From an uncultured Pseudomonadales bacterium (GTDB lineage Bacteria; Pseudomonadota; Gammaproteobacteria; Pseudomonadales; Azotimanducaceae), in NCBI GenBank assembly GCA_943787425.1, contig CALSMJ010000001.1, positions 1,043,271-1,107,270 of the forward strand: a stretch of DNA of 64,000 nucleotides. Reading direction: 5' to 3'. The translations under genes were made by a program, and so were the position numbers. Position 1 is the stretch's first letter, and each line of letters opens with the position of its first letter. This document shows positions 28,431 through 37,469 of the stretch, piece by piece. Below the pieces are notes generated by a model. It was given only the letters and a program-made list of their open reading frames with translations. It had not been told where the DNA came from and did no database searches.

Positions 28431-28883
28431 CTAGAGTGAAAGTGATTGCAATTCATCCGGCATACCGCCCTCTGACTGCACTTCAAGCCATTGATCTCGT
28501 CGCGCACCCCAAGTGAGCTCATCCCACAATTCCAATTTATTGCCTTGACCTAATAAAACCGTGTGCTTGTTCAAGCCGGCGTATTCTCTGAGCGGCGGTG
28601 TAATCAAAATACGACCATTTTTATCCATGGGAATGTCGGTGGCGTGACCAATCAACAGACGCTGCACCCGTCGAGCGGCCGTATTGAAACTTGGCAACGA
28701 CTCGACCTTTCTTTGGATATCTTCCCAGGCAGGCTGTGGATAAATCAGCAAGCAGCGCTCTTCAGTGTCGATGGTGACCACCACGGCACCCCGACAAGAT
28801 TCCATAATCTCATCGCGATAGCGCGTCGGGACGGTCAGACGACCCTTCGCATCCATGTTGACCTGGTTAACCCCTCTAAACAC
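28431..28883 (-). CDS. mraZ: Transcriptional regulator MraZ
   Basis: The 150-residue protein consists of two SpoVT-AbrB-type beta halves, each with the conserved DxxGR element: DAKGRLTVPTRYR near 11 and DKNGRILITPPLR near 86. MraZ forms a ring that binds repeats in front of its own gene and represses the dcw operon. Start is a GTG at 28883, with AGGGA about 8 nt upstream. Its predicted operator and promoter lie immediately upstream. Confidence 0.96.
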   Translation of the reverse strand: MFRGVNQVNMDAKGRLTVPTRYRDEIMESCRGAVVVTIDTEERCLLIYPQPAWEDIQRKVESLPSFNTAARRVQRLLIGHATDIPMDKNGRILITPPLREYAGLNKHTVLLGQGNKLELWDELTWGARRDQWLEVQSEGGMPDELQSLSL

Positions 28884-28908
28884 GGCCTTAATCCCTTCGA
28901 TTTAAATG

Positions 28909-28933
28909 CCCACTAAACTCCACAAATACCCAC
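28909..28933 (-). promoter_or_regulatory. MraZ operator, three GTGG(G/A) repeats
   Basis: On the minus strand GTGGG, GTGGA and GTGGG occur with exactly 10 bp period (5-nt spacers), at 28929-28933, 28919-28923 and 28909-28913. This matches the triple TGGG-type repeat bound by MraZ in other bacteria. It lies between the predicted promoter and the mraZ start. Confidence 0.85.
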
Positions 28934-28948
28934 ATTTGTGCACTTCGA

Positions 28949-28977
28949 ACAATAAAAAGACCCAGCTATGATGTCAA
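28949..28977 (-). promoter_or_regulatory. Sigma-70-type promoter of the mraZ/dcw operon
   Basis: A perfect -35 TTGACA (28972-28977) is separated by 17 bp from -10 TATTGT (28949-28954) on the minus strand. Transcription would start near 28942, leaving the MraZ repeats in the early transcribed region. Confidence 0.8.
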
Positions 28978-29084
28978 GCAGGTAAAATCGATATTTCTCT
29001 AGGTTTCACAAGGGTTTAGGAAAGATTCAAGATCTGAAAATGGGTTTCCAGATAGTTCGTTATCTTGAACAGATAGATGAAGGC

Positions 29085-29111
29085 TTAACTTAATGTAGAT
29101 TGTTAAGTTAA
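29085..29111. terminator. AT-rich hairpin between rnpB and mraZ
   Basis: TTAACTTAA and TTAAGTTAA form a 9 bp stem. A run of T follows on the plus strand, while on the minus strand (the direction of rnpB) no T-run follows. It may shape the 3' end of RNase P RNA or insulate the dcw promoter. Confidence 0.35.
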
Positions 29112-29151
29112 AGGCTTTTTATATCTTTTTAGAATATAGGAGATAAAATAA

Positions 29152-29488
29152 GTGGGAGTTAGCAATAAGCCGGGTTCTGTCGAGGATAATCATTCATCTG
29201 TGATGCCTGTCGCCAAGCACCTATAGCAACCTACCCGAACTCACCTGCGGGCCGCAGTCATCGAGTTCCTATTTGGTCTTGCTCCGAGTGGGGTTTACCT
29301 TGCCACAACTGTTACCAGTTGCGCGGTGCGCTCTTACCGCACCATTTCACCCTTACCAAGAAAACTTGGCGGTTTTCTTTCTGTTGCACTTGCCGTAGGC
29401 TCGCGCCCCCCAGGCGTTACCTGGCACTCTGCCCTATGGAGCCCGGACTTTCCTCTGCCAAAGCAGCGATTACCTAGCTAACTCCCAA
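29152..29488 (-). ncRNA. rnpB: RNase P RNA (bacterial class A)
   Basis: The minus strand carries the catalytic core of the tRNA 5'-processing ribozyme. The P4 5' strand GAGGAAAGTCCGGGCTCC lies near the start, then GCCAGGTAACGCCTGG and GGGGGGCGCGAGCC. The late core has GGTAAACCCCACT and ends with ACAGAACCCGGCTTAT. Helix P1 closes between GGGAGTTAGC at the 5' end and GCTAACTCCC at the 3' end, which fixes the ends within a few bases. Location between mraZ and rsmI is as in Pseudomonas. Confidence 0.96.
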
Positions 29489-29515
29489 GCGGAGCTTACC
29501 GCCATCACCCGATGA

Positions 29516-30367
29516 TCACAACTGGCGACCCTCAGCTTTAAGTGCCAGCGCGCGCTTGTAAACAAGATTTCGTTTTAATCCAAGCATTTGACCCGCCAAT
29601 TCTGCAGCCTTAGAAATCGGCAACTCCGCAATGAGCAACCGCAAGCAGTTATCCAACTCAATCTGAGCGACCGATTGGGCAATTGTTGCACCACTGATCA
29701 TGACTACGAACTCGCCTCTAGCTGGAATCTCACCCCGCGCCATCCGGTCAAGGATATCACCGACCAACCCCTGAGCGACTTGCTCATAGAGCTTGGTCAG
29801 CTCCCGGCAAATCACCAACTCTCGATCAGCCCCCAAAACTTCTAAGATCGATTCAAGCAAGGCAGCCATCCGATGTGGCGCTTCATATAAGATGAGCGTG
29901 CCGGGGTAGTGACTTACCTCAGCAAGCCGTGCAGCGCGCCCTTTGGCCGGCAAAAATCCCAAGAACTGAAACTGATCGGTTGGTAGACCGGAAACCGAAA
30001 GCGCCGCGGTGAGCGCGGACGCCCCGGGAACCGCTTCGACAACAAGTCCCGCAGCGCGCGCAGCGCGCACCAAGCGAAACCCGGGATCTGAAATCAACGG
30101 TGTCCCCGCATCTGAAACAAGTGCAATCGATTCCCCGGCTTTGACCCGGTCGACTAATAAATCAGCCTGCCGACGCTCATTGTGATCATGAAACGCAATG
30201 AGCTTCTGCTTGATTTCGAAATGATCCAGTAGACGATGCGTATGTCGAGTATCTTCTGCAGCGATCAGGTCAACCGATGCTAGGATTTCGAGTGCTCGGA
30301 TCGAAATGTCTTTGAGGTTGCCGATCGGGGTTGCCACTATATACAATTTGCTCACAGCTTGCGTCAC
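29516..30367 (-). CDS. rsmI: 16S rRNA (cytidine-1402-2'-O)-methyltransferase RsmI
   Basis: This 283-residue tetrapyrrole-methylase-fold enzyme starts at a GTG with the typical KLYIVATPIGNLKDIS. AAEDTRHT, ALVSDAGTPLISDPG and PGASALTAALSVSG build the SAM pocket, and FLGFLPAKG follows. RsmI makes the 2'-O methyl at C1402, the same nucleotide modified by RsmH encoded about 1.1 kb downstream. It is divergent from lpoA across 240 bp. Confidence 0.96.
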   Translation of the reverse strand: MTQAVSKLYIVATPIGNLKDISIRALEILASVDLIAAEDTRHTHRLLDHFEIKQKLIAFHDHNERRQADLLVDRVKAGESIALVSDAGTPLISDPGFRLVRAARAAGLVVEAVPGASALTAALSVSGLPTDQFQFLGFLPAKGRAARLAEVSHYPGTLILYEAPHRMAALLESILEVLGADRELVICRELTKLYEQVAQGLVGDILDRMARGEIPARGEFVVMISGATIAQSVAQIELDNCLRLLIAELPISKAAELAGQMLGLKRNLVYKRALALKAEGRQL

Positions 30368-30607
30368 TCTTTGGCCAGTCTTCGTAGGTTAATGGATTAC
30401 AGAGCAGGCAACCATCCAAAGGAGACTCAGCATCGCTGAAGGCCGAAGATAATGCTCAGAGCGACCTGAAAGCAGCCGGCAAATCCTGAGTAACCCAAGT
30501 GATCGCGACTTTAAACAAAACCGTGAACGCCAGATCATCCTTAAAACCAATATGGCATACTGCAACGCTTAAAATGCCAACCTGCACCCAAAACATGCCT
30601 CCAAATC

Positions 30608-32482
30608 ATGAATCACTTTAACTTAAGTCTATCGCATCGATTCAAACGCGGCGCTTGGCTCGCTGTGATCACGGTTATCCTCAGCGGCTGCGCAAGCGAC
30701 TCGAATCGCAGCACCGGGCAGCCTCGCGCAACGGCTCAAAACCCAATCGATCCCAGCGCCATTACGATCAGCTCGGTCACCGAGGGTCTACGTTTAGCCA
30801 GTCTCAGTCAAGAACCACTCGCCAGTACCTTTCGAGCAAAAGCCGCGAAAATGGCCTTAGCTCAAGGACAGTTTGAGGACGCCAACCGTATTCTCGCATT
30901 GATTCAAGCGTCAAATATCGCACCAAGCGCAACCGTTGATTACGTCCTCACAAAAGCACAGCTAGCGCTCATTGATGGCGATGCAAGCCAAGCGCTTTCG
31001 TTGCTGAACCAAAACAACCTTACCGAGTATGGCCTAAGCCGCCAAGATCAGATTGCGCTTGGTATAACAAAAGCCAATGCCTATGAGCAAACTGGCCGAA
31101 TGCTCGCAGCAGCTCGAACCCGAACCTTGATCACACCCATCCTTTCGGATGCAGCGGCAACAGACAATCATGAGCAACTTTTTAATGGCCTCATGACCTT
31201 ACCGACAGCGCTGCTAAAGCGTTACGCCACAGACGCTGCAACAAATGATCTCAGAGGCTGGTTGTCTTTAGCCGCCATGACCAAACAACTTCAGAACCGC
31301 CCAAGCCAACAGCTAAGAGCGCTCACCAACTGGAAAAGACTTTGGGCCGGGCATCCAGCTGCGCAACAGCTTCCGAAACGTCTCGCCTTTCTTGACAGCG
31401 TCGTCGCCGGTCAGCCCAAAAAAGTTGCTATTTTGCTACCTCAAACCGGCCCGCTGGCCAATGCTGGCCAAGCCATTCTGAAGGGCATTTTATCGGCGCA
31501 CTTCGACCAGGGTCGAGAATCGGAGCTTATGATCTACGACACCCATCAATCGGGCTCAGCGCTCGATCTTGTCGAACGCGCTGCTCGAGCTGGCGCCGAA
31601 TTTGTTATCGGCCCGCTCGATAAAAATCGCGTCACCGAACTGACGCAAGCGCGCCTAAAGGTTCCGGTTCTAGCGCTTAATCGGGTTGCCACATTACGCT
31701 CAGGCACCAACCAAAACGGCAATCTATTTTTCTTTTCACTCGCTCCAGAAGATGAAGCCAAGCAACTCGCAGAACACGGCAAAGAGCTTGGCTACAAAAA
31801 CATTTTACTCATTGCCCCAATCGACGAATGGGGAGACCGAACCACCGCCGCCTTTCGCAAAGCGGTTGGCACCGATGCGAACATCAAAGTTACCGAAAAA
31901 CGATTTTCCGAAGATGAAAGTTATGCGGCGTTTGTCCGCAGAATTCTTGAGGTCGATGAGAGTCAATCTAGGGCAGATGATTTAAAACGGATCACAGGCT
32001 TATCGTTTGAATTCAATGCGCGTCGCCGCCAAGATATCGACATGATTGCGCTGCTTGCCAGTGCAGAGAATTCAAAACAAATTAATCCAGCCTTGGCTTT
32101 TTATTACGCGGACGACCTGCCGGTTTTTGCAACCTCGCTGGTCAATCAGAGCAACCAAACAAAAATCAACAATCTTGATCTCAACGGGATTCGATTTTGT
32201 GACATGCCCTGGAAATTAATCCCGGACGACGCCCTCGAAAACAAGATTCAAACAGCCTGGCCTGAAGCCAAAGGCCCACTCGGTGGATTGTTTGCGCTAG
32301 GACTCGACGCCTTTAACATTATGCCAAGACTCCGAGTCCTCCGAGAAATACCTGGAACCCCTTTTTATGGCTTGACCGGTGCGCTCACAATGGACGGACA
32401 AATCGTGACGCGCCGCCTTATGTGGGGCCTGTTTGACAGCGGCGAAGTGACAACACTACCTGTCGTGACAGAGTCTATTTGA
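30608..32482 (+). CDS. lpoA: Penicillin-binding protein activator LpoA (LppC family lipoprotein)
   Basis: This 624-residue outer-membrane lipoprotein has an N-terminal signal with lipobox LSGC. A TPR-like helical region (about 50-265) is followed by a periplasmic-binding-protein-like domain that begins at KKVAILLPQTGPLANAGQAIL. LpoA reaches through the periplasm to activate PBP1A transpeptidation. It lies next to rsmI on the opposite strand and overlaps yraN, the standard order. Sequence after the lipobox Cys is CASDSN, with Asp at +4, not +2, consistent with outer-membrane sorting. Confidence 0.93.
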   Translation: MNHFNLSLSHRFKRGAWLAVITVILSGCASDSNRSTGQPRATAQNPIDPSAITISSVTEGLRLASLSQEPLASTFRAKAAKMALAQGQFEDANRILALIQASNIAPSATVDYVLTKAQLALIDGDASQALSLLNQNNLTEYGLSRQDQIALGITKANAYEQTGRMLAAARTRTLITPILSDAAATDNHEQLFNGLMTLPTALLKRYATDAATNDLRGWLSLAAMTKQLQNRPSQQLRALTNWKRLWAGHPAAQQLPKRLAFLDSVVAGQPKKVAILLPQTGPLANAGQAILKGILSAHFDQGRESELMIYDTHQSGSALDLVERAARAGAEFVIGPLDKNRVTELTQARLKVPVLALNRVATLRSGTNQNGNLFFFSLAPEDEAKQLAEHGKELGYKNILLIAPIDEWGDRTTAAFRKAVGTDANIKVTEKRFSEDESYAAFVRRILEVDESQSRADDLKRITGLSFEFNARRRQDIDMIALLASAENSKQINPALAFYYADDLPVFATSLVNQSNQTKINNLDLNGIRFCDMPWKLIPDDALENKIQTAWPEAKGPLGGLFALGLDAFNIMPRLRVLREIPGTPFYGLTGALTMDGQIVTRRLMWGLFDSGEVTTLPVVTESI

Positions 32483-32841
32483 AGCCAAATCCGCAAGGCA
32501 AAGCATCAGAAGATCGAGCCAGTCGTTGGTTACAACGACGTGGCTATCGCATTATTACAAACAATTACCACTGCCGCCTTGGTGAGATCGACCTAATCGC
32601 AACCAAGGCGCAGCTGCTGGTGTTTTGTGAGGTTAAACAAAGGCGCTCAGACCGGTTCGGCACGCCAGCGGCTCAAGTCGACCGCCGGAAACAAAGCAAA
32701 ATCATAAAAACAGCCCAACATTTTTTATGCCATAACCCGAGCTTTGCGTCCTATCAAATCCGATTTGACCTAATCGGCTTTGGTCTTGAAAACCGCTGGA
32801 TCAAAGGTGCATTTTTTGCAGAAGACTTGATTCCTGAATAG
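32479..32841 (+). CDS. yraN: YraN, UPF0102 family nuclease-like protein
   Basis: The 120-residue protein starts at a TTG that overlaps the lpoA stop (TTGA). The family core is visible: GKASEDRASRWL, then GEIDLIA and LVFCEVKQR, an arrangement of acidic residues and lysine like Holliday-junction resolvase-fold nucleases. A biochemical role is not established for most members. It is coupled to lpoA; dolP follows after 38 bp. The gmhA/diaA-type gene often found between yraN and dolP is absent. Confidence 0.88.
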   Translation: MKPNPQGKASEDRASRWLQRRGYRIITNNYHCRLGEIDLIATKAQLLVFCEVKQRRSDRFGTPAAQVDRRKQSKIIKTAQHFLCHNPSFASYQIRFDLIGFGLENRWIKGAFFAEDLIPE

Positions 32842-32879
32842 GTACTGGCAAGATAGCGACCTAATATAAGGAAAACATC

Positions 32880-33437
32880 ATGCCCCAGGTCTCTCAAATT
32901 GGCTGCCTAGTCGTTGTCACGTTACTGCTAGGCGCTTGCAGCGCCTTTTCTCCTAAAGACGACAACCTCGGTAAAAGGACCTTTGGCACCAAACTTGATG
33001 ACCGGCGATCTGCAAAGCTCATTATGCGGAACATGAAAGCTGCGATTCCTGACGTGAAGACCATGAATGTCGCCGTGACCGTCTTTAATGGCGTTGCCTT
33101 ACTGACGGGACAAGCCAACACTGAAGCGGCAAAGGCCCACGCCGGTAGAATCGCCGAACAAATCAGACATATCGCAAAGGTGCACAATGAGCTTGAAGTG
33201 GCCGGCCCGACAGCAAGCCTAGTTAGGACGAATGACGCTTTACTAAAGACGAAACTCAAACTAAAAATGAGCACCAGCAGTGAGGTTGCTGCAAGCCGGA
33301 CCAAAGTGATTGTTGAAAATGGTGTAGTTTACCTGATGGGACTACTCACTCGAGATGAAGCCAAAGCGGCGGTTGAGTTAACCCGTGAGGTTTTTGGCGT
33401 CCAAAAAATTGTTCAAGCCTTTGAATACCTCAACTAA
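32880..33437 (+). CDS. dolP: DolP-like BON-domain lipoprotein
   Basis: The 185-residue protein has a lipoprotein signal with lipobox LGAC (Cys at about 20) and two BON domains (about 45-110 and 120-185). The second ends with the typical GVVYLMGLLTRDEAKAAVE. DolP (YraP) supports outer-membrane integrity and amidase activation at division sites. Position after lpoA-yraN agrees. It is convergent with sspB. Confidence 0.88.
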   Translation: MPQVSQIGCLVVVTLLLGACSAFSPKDDNLGKRTFGTKLDDRRSAKLIMRNMKAAIPDVKTMNVAVTVFNGVALLTGQANTEAAKAHAGRIAEQIRHIAKVHNELEVAGPTASLVRTNDALLKTKLKLKMSTSSEVAASRTKVIVENGVVYLMGLLTRDEAKAAVELTREVFGVQKIVQAFEYLN

Positions 33438-33448
33438 GCCGATTCAGA

Positions 33449-33922
33449 CTATTCAACGATCGTTAAATTTGGCCGACCGCGCGGCTTTCCTGTCTTATTG
33501 GCCGCTTCAGGCTCGTCTTTTGGCGGACTTGGAACGGGGCTGATCTTGCTTTGGTCGTCCCTGGACACGACTTCTCCCTGGCCTGCAACGCTCGGTTGAT
33601 TCTCAGGGAACCAAAGCCCATCTGATGTTTCCCGACTTACGAGCCCGAGTATGGCGCCCATCGGCACCCAAATCGAATGCGGTTGACCTTGGAAGCGACT
33701 GTTGAAACCAAGCCCATCGGCTTCAATCACGAACTGACGAATCGCATGCCCGCTCAGGTTTAACGTGATGGTCCCGTCGCGCTGGACAAAGGCACTCGGC
33801 ACTTGCACCCCCTCCAGACGAGCATTTACGACCAAATAAGGCGTGAAATCTTCCTCGACCATCCAATCCAAAAGGCCTTTGACCAAAAATGGGATTTTAG
33901 AACGTGGCAAGACAAGCGCCAT
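33449..33922 (-). CDS. sspB: ClpXP adaptor SspB
   Basis: This 157-residue adaptor delivers ssrA-tagged proteins to ClpXP. The N-terminal substrate-binding domain (about 1-110) has LVKGLLDWMVEEDFTPYLVVNA and TLNLSGHAIRQF. A flexible proline- and charge-rich linker leads to the C-terminal ClpX-binding tail GRPNLTIVE, comparable to RPxLRVVK of E. coli. It follows sspA by 21 bp, the usual operon. Confidence 0.94.
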   Translation of the reverse strand: MALVLPRSKIPFLVKGLLDWMVEEDFTPYLVVNARLEGVQVPSAFVQRDGTITLNLSGHAIRQFVIEADGLGFNSRFQGQPHSIWVPMGAILGLVSRETSDGLWFPENQPSVAGQGEVVSRDDQSKISPVPSPPKDEPEAANKTGKPRGRPNLTIVE

Positions 33923-33943
33923 AAGGGATGTGTCGCGACCGAA

Positions 33944-34576
33944 TCAATCCCGCATATCCATTTCAGCTTCAGATAGGCTCGCTTGAAAAGATTCGCGCCG
34001 GAACATTCGGGTCATGTAATCGCTTAAAGGCTTGCCCGTTTTAGGCGGCAATTGAATACCCAGCAATGGCAAGCGCCACAAAATTGGCACAAAGCAACAA
34101 TCAACCAAGGTAAATTCGTCGCTCATGAAAAACTCTTTCTCAGAGAATATTGGCGCAATCGTAATCAAGCCTTCCCGAAGCTCTTTGCGAGCACGATCGA
34201 TCACGGTATCTTTTGAACGCCCGGCCACTATCGTGTCCACCAAACCACACCAATCCCGTTGAATCCGATATACGAACAAGCGACTTTGAGCTCGCGCGAC
34301 CGGATAAACCGGCAGTAACGGCGGATGTGGAAAACGCTCGTCCAAGTATTCCATCATGACCATTGATTCATAGAGCACTAATTCGCGATCGACTAACGTC
34401 GGTAGGGAATTGTATGGATTAAGGTCGGCTAAATCTTCGGGCAGGCTCCCCTTCTCAACATTAATGATATCCACGGCGACGCCCTTTTCCGCTAAAACCA
34501 TTCGAACCCTCTGACTATAGTGGTCAGCACCATCCGAATAAAAAACCATTGAAGAATGTTTCGAAATTACGCTCAT
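33944..34576 (-). CDS. sspA: Stringent starvation protein A (SspA)
   Basis: The 210-residue protein has a glutathione-S-transferase fold without an obvious catalytic role. An N-terminal thioredoxin-like half ([40 protein letters not shown]) is followed by an all-helical half. SspA binds RNA polymerase during starvation and acid stress in E. coli. It lies between the cytochrome bc1 operon and sspB, as in Pseudomonas. Confidence 0.94.
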   Translation of the reverse strand: MSVISKHSSMVFYSDGADHYSQRVRMVLAEKGVAVDIINVEKGSLPEDLADLNPYNSLPTLVDRELVLYESMVMMEYLDERFPHPPLLPVYPVARAQSRLFVYRIQRDWCGLVDTIVAGRSKDTVIDRARKELREGLITIAPIFSEKEFFMSDEFTLVDCCFVPILWRLPLLGIQLPPKTGKPLSDYMTRMFRRESFQASLSEAEMDMRD

Positions 34577-34603
34577 TCCCTTTCCCCTCTTACGCCTGAG
34601 CGA

Positions 34604-35422
34604 TTAGTGAAACTCTTTTTTGTACTCTCTTGCGAGCAAATAGGCCGGCACAAAGAAAAAGGCCAGAAAAATTAAGACATAAACACCGGTTCGTTCCCGC
34701 TCCATGCGCGTCGGATCGCCAACATAGTACAAAAAGTTCGTCAGGTCATAGACAACCTGCTCGTACTCTTCTGCCGACAACCGCCCTGTTGATTCAACCA
34801 AAGCAAGGGGACTGTACCCTCTTGCGACCAAGTCCATACCGCAAACCTCTTCCGTAATATAATTCTGAGACAACGCGTCCATCATCTCACCACCATTAGC
34901 CGCAAGTTTTGGAATCTGCTTACAAACTTTCTGCTGAACACCCTGAAGCTCAACAAGCGCGTGCGGCATTCCGACATTTTCATAGACTAAATTATTGGCA
35001 CCCAGTGGCCTGCTCGGATCTTCATAAAACGTTAAGAGGTAGGTATAGAGATATTCTGGCCCACCCTTCAACTGGGTGTACAACGTTAAATCAGGCGGGA
35101 CGGCCCCAAACCAAGTTTTTGCGTTGTCTCGCGAAATTGAGTTTTCGATCAAGCTCCCTATTTTAGTGTTGGGGTCAAAGACCAAATGTTGCAGCATCAA
35201 TGCCTCTGGCACACCAATGTCTTCCGCGGTTCGCTTGTATCGTTGGTACTTGAGCGAATGACAACCCAAACAATAGTTCATGTAGGTTTGCGCACCCCGC
35301 TGCAAAGACCCCTGATCTGCGAGATTCGGCGTCATATCGTACAGCGGAAATCCTGCCTCGGAGGCGGCGTTTGTAGCCAAGGGCCATAAAAGCAAAAAGC
35401 CGATCAGTCTAACGAGACGCAT
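34604..35422 (-). CDS. petC: Ubiquinol-cytochrome c reductase, cytochrome c1 subunit
   Basis: This 272-residue subunit carries a signal peptide (about 1-20), the heme c site CLGCH near residue 50, and the distal methionine expected within the C-terminal half of the haem domain. A C-terminal membrane anchor sits at about 247-265. I prefer the ATG at 35422, which overlaps the petB stop (TGATG); a GTG one codon earlier is possible. It accepts electrons from the Rieske protein and passes them to soluble cytochrome c. Confidence 0.95.
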   Translation of the reverse strand: MRLVRLIGFLLLWPLATNAASEAGFPLYDMTPNLADQGSLQRGAQTYMNYCLGCHSLKYQRYKRTAEDIGVPEALMLQHLVFDPNTKIGSLIENSISRDNAKTWFGAVPPDLTLYTQLKGGPEYLYTYLLTFYEDPSRPLGANNLVYENVGMPHALVELQGVQQKVCKQIPKLAANGGEMMDALSQNYITEEVCGMDLVARGYSPLALVESTGRLSAEEYEQVVYDLTNFLYYVGDPTRMERERTGVYVLIFLAFFFVPAYLLAREYKKEFH

Positions 35423-36675
35423 CACATTGTCACCCTTTCTGGAACCGATTTTGTTTTCTCAACCGCCGTATACCAAGGCATCAGCAGAAAATAGGCAAAA
35501 TAGATCCCGGTACAAACCTGCGCCACCACCGTTCGACCCGGAGTTGGGTGCACCGTACCAAGGTAGCCAAGAATAAAAAACGAGATAACAAACAAGATCA
35601 GCATGACTTTACTGCCTAAGCCCTTGTAACGCATTGACTTGACCGGCGATTTATCAAGCCATGGCAGAACAAAAGGTATCACAATCGCGCCCGCCATCAC
35701 GATCAGCCCCCATAATTTTGCGTCCAACCCAAACAGCGGAAAGGTTGCCGCGCGAAGCATCGAATAAAAAGGCGTGTAGTACCACACTGGCGCAATCAGC
35801 TCAGGCGTCTTAAGCGGATCCGCCGGCTCGTAATTTGGGTGCTCAATGAGGTACCCGCCGCCATCGGGATAGAAAAACAGAACGGCGCAGAACAAGAACA
35901 AAAAGACTATAATCGCCGGCAGTTTCCCAAGCGTGAAATAGGGATGAAACGGAATACCATCCAACGGCTTGCCCATATCATCTGTCGTTTTCTTAATATC
36001 CACGCCGTCAGGGTTATTTGAGCCAACCTCGTGCAACGCCAGCACGTGCAGGACAACGAGCACCAGCAAAAACAGCGGCACCAACACGACATGCAGCGCG
36101 AAGAATCGGTTCAGGGTTACCCCTGACATATTAAAATCACCCCGAACCCAGATTGCCAAATCATCCCCGATAACCGGTATGGCACTGGCTAAAGAAACAA
36201 TCACCTGCGCGCCCCAAAAAGACATATTGCCCCAAGGCAACAAATAGCCAAAAAACCCTTCCGCCATTAGGGCCACATACACCAACATCCCGAGGATCCA
36301 GATCAGCTCCCGCGGTTTTTGATACGAACCATAGAGCAATCCCCGAAACATATGCAGATACACAACAACGAAAAACGCAGAGGCACCGGTTGAATGCATA
36401 TATCGTAGCAACCAGCCGTATTCTACATCCCGCATAATATATTCAACTGAGGCAAACGCATCGTCCCCGGTGGGTACGTAACTCATGGTCAACCAAATAC
36501 CGGTGAGTAATTGGTTCGCTAGAACAACGAAAGAAAAAATACCGAAGTAATACCAAATGTTGAGATTTTTCGGCGCATAGTACTTGGACAAATGCTTTTC
36601 ATAAGCCTCGGTAACCGGCAATCGGTCATCAATCCACGCCATCACATTTTTAAAAGACTGCTCAATTGCCGACAT
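35422..36675 (-). CDS. petB: Ubiquinol-cytochrome c reductase, cytochrome b subunit
   Basis: The 417-residue integral membrane protein binds both b hemes. Two histidine pairs are visible, in RYMHSTGASAFFVVVYLHMFRG and in LHVVLVP...LHVLALHEV. The quinol-oxidation motif PEWY is represented by APVWYYTPFY. About eight membrane helices are present, so this is the undivided mitochondrial-type cytochrome b. It lies between Rieske and c1 genes with 1 bp overlaps. Confidence 0.97.
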   Translation of the reverse strand: MSAIEQSFKNVMAWIDDRLPVTEAYEKHLSKYYAPKNLNIWYYFGIFSFVVLANQLLTGIWLTMSYVPTGDDAFASVEYIMRDVEYGWLLRYMHSTGASAFFVVVYLHMFRGLLYGSYQKPRELIWILGMLVYVALMAEGFFGYLLPWGNMSFWGAQVIVSLASAIPVIGDDLAIWVRGDFNMSGVTLNRFFALHVVLVPLFLLVLVVLHVLALHEVGSNNPDGVDIKKTTDDMGKPLDGIPFHPYFTLGKLPAIIVFLFLFCAVLFFYPDGGGYLIEHPNYEPADPLKTPELIAPVWYYTPFYSMLRAATFPLFGLDAKLWGLIVMAGAIVIPFVLPWLDKSPVKSMRYKGLGSKVMLILFVISFFILGYLGTVHPTPGRTVVAQVCTGIYFAYFLLMPWYTAVEKTKSVPERVTM

Positions 36676-37274
36676 TAGGCTACTCCCTCATCTTCCCCAA
36701 TCACCACCACATTGTCTGTCTCATAATAATGAGGGGGCACTTCTAGATTCGATGGTGCTGGCACACCTTGATAAACTCGGCCAGCTAGATCGAATTTCGA
36801 ACCGTGACACGGACAATAAAACCCGCCCACCCATTCGGGATCAAATGATTGCGGCGTAATCGCCGGCCGAAACTTCGGCGAGCAACTCAAGTGCGTGCAC
36901 AATCCGACTAAAACAGCGATGTCAGGCCGAATCGAGCGGGTCTCATTTTTAGCATAGCTGGGCTGTTGCTCTCGTTCAGACTGTGGATCGGCCAATCGCT
37001 CACGCTTTTCGTTTAAGCGCGCCAGCATCGCCTCGCTTCGACGAATAACGAAAATCGGCTTGTCTCGCCATGCGGGAATCGGGCCCAGAATCTCACCAGG
37101 CTCGAGCCTGCTGATGTCGACTTTTATCGGTGCACCGGCCGCCAAGGCTTTGGCACTTGGGTTCCAAGACCCCAAGAAGGGAACGGCCAAGCCTGCAACG
37201 CCGCCAGCACCGACCACTGCCGTCGCACCAAGGAGAAAATTCCGCCGCTCAGAATTGACGCTACTTTCACTCAC
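36675..37274 (-). CDS. petA: Ubiquinol-cytochrome c reductase, Rieske iron-sulfur subunit
   Basis: The 199-residue protein starts with a twin-arginine-type signal anchor (SERRNFLLGATAVVGAGG). The [2Fe-2S] cluster loops are CTHLSC and CPCHGSKFD, supplying two Cys and two His plus the disulfide pair. It moves electrons from quinol to cytochrome c1. It is the first gene of a three-gene petABC operon whose members overlap. Confidence 0.97.
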   Translation of the reverse strand: MSESSVNSERRNFLLGATAVVGAGGVAGLAVPFLGSWNPSAKALAAGAPIKVDISRLEPGEILGPIPAWRDKPIFVIRRSEAMLARLNEKRERLADPQSEREQQPSYAKNETRSIRPDIAVLVGLCTHLSCSPKFRPAITPQSFDPEWVGGFYCPCHGSKFDLAGRVYQGVPAPSNLEVPPHYYETDNVVVIGEDEGVA

Positions 37275-37430
37275 TACCTGTCTCCACTATTCGCGTCTCA
37301 GACCCTTTTGAAGGATGACCAAGACTGATCGTTTTCAACCCGATTTTCACTCCCGAACCGGCGCCGGGATTCTAACATACTCGGTGGTATTTGGGCTGAT
37401 TCAACGTCGTATTTTTTCTACTTAAAAAAA

Positions 37431-37453
37431 AACGGAGCCGAAGCTCCGTTTTT
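37431..37453 (-). terminator. Intrinsic terminator after rpsI
   Basis: ACGGAGC and GCTCCGT form a 7 bp stem with loop TTCG (minus strand), followed by nine T on the minus strand, 17 bp past the rpsI stop. The plus strand also has a T-run, so it can act for both directions. Confidence 0.9.
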
Positions 37454-37469
37454 CCAACCCTAATCACGT

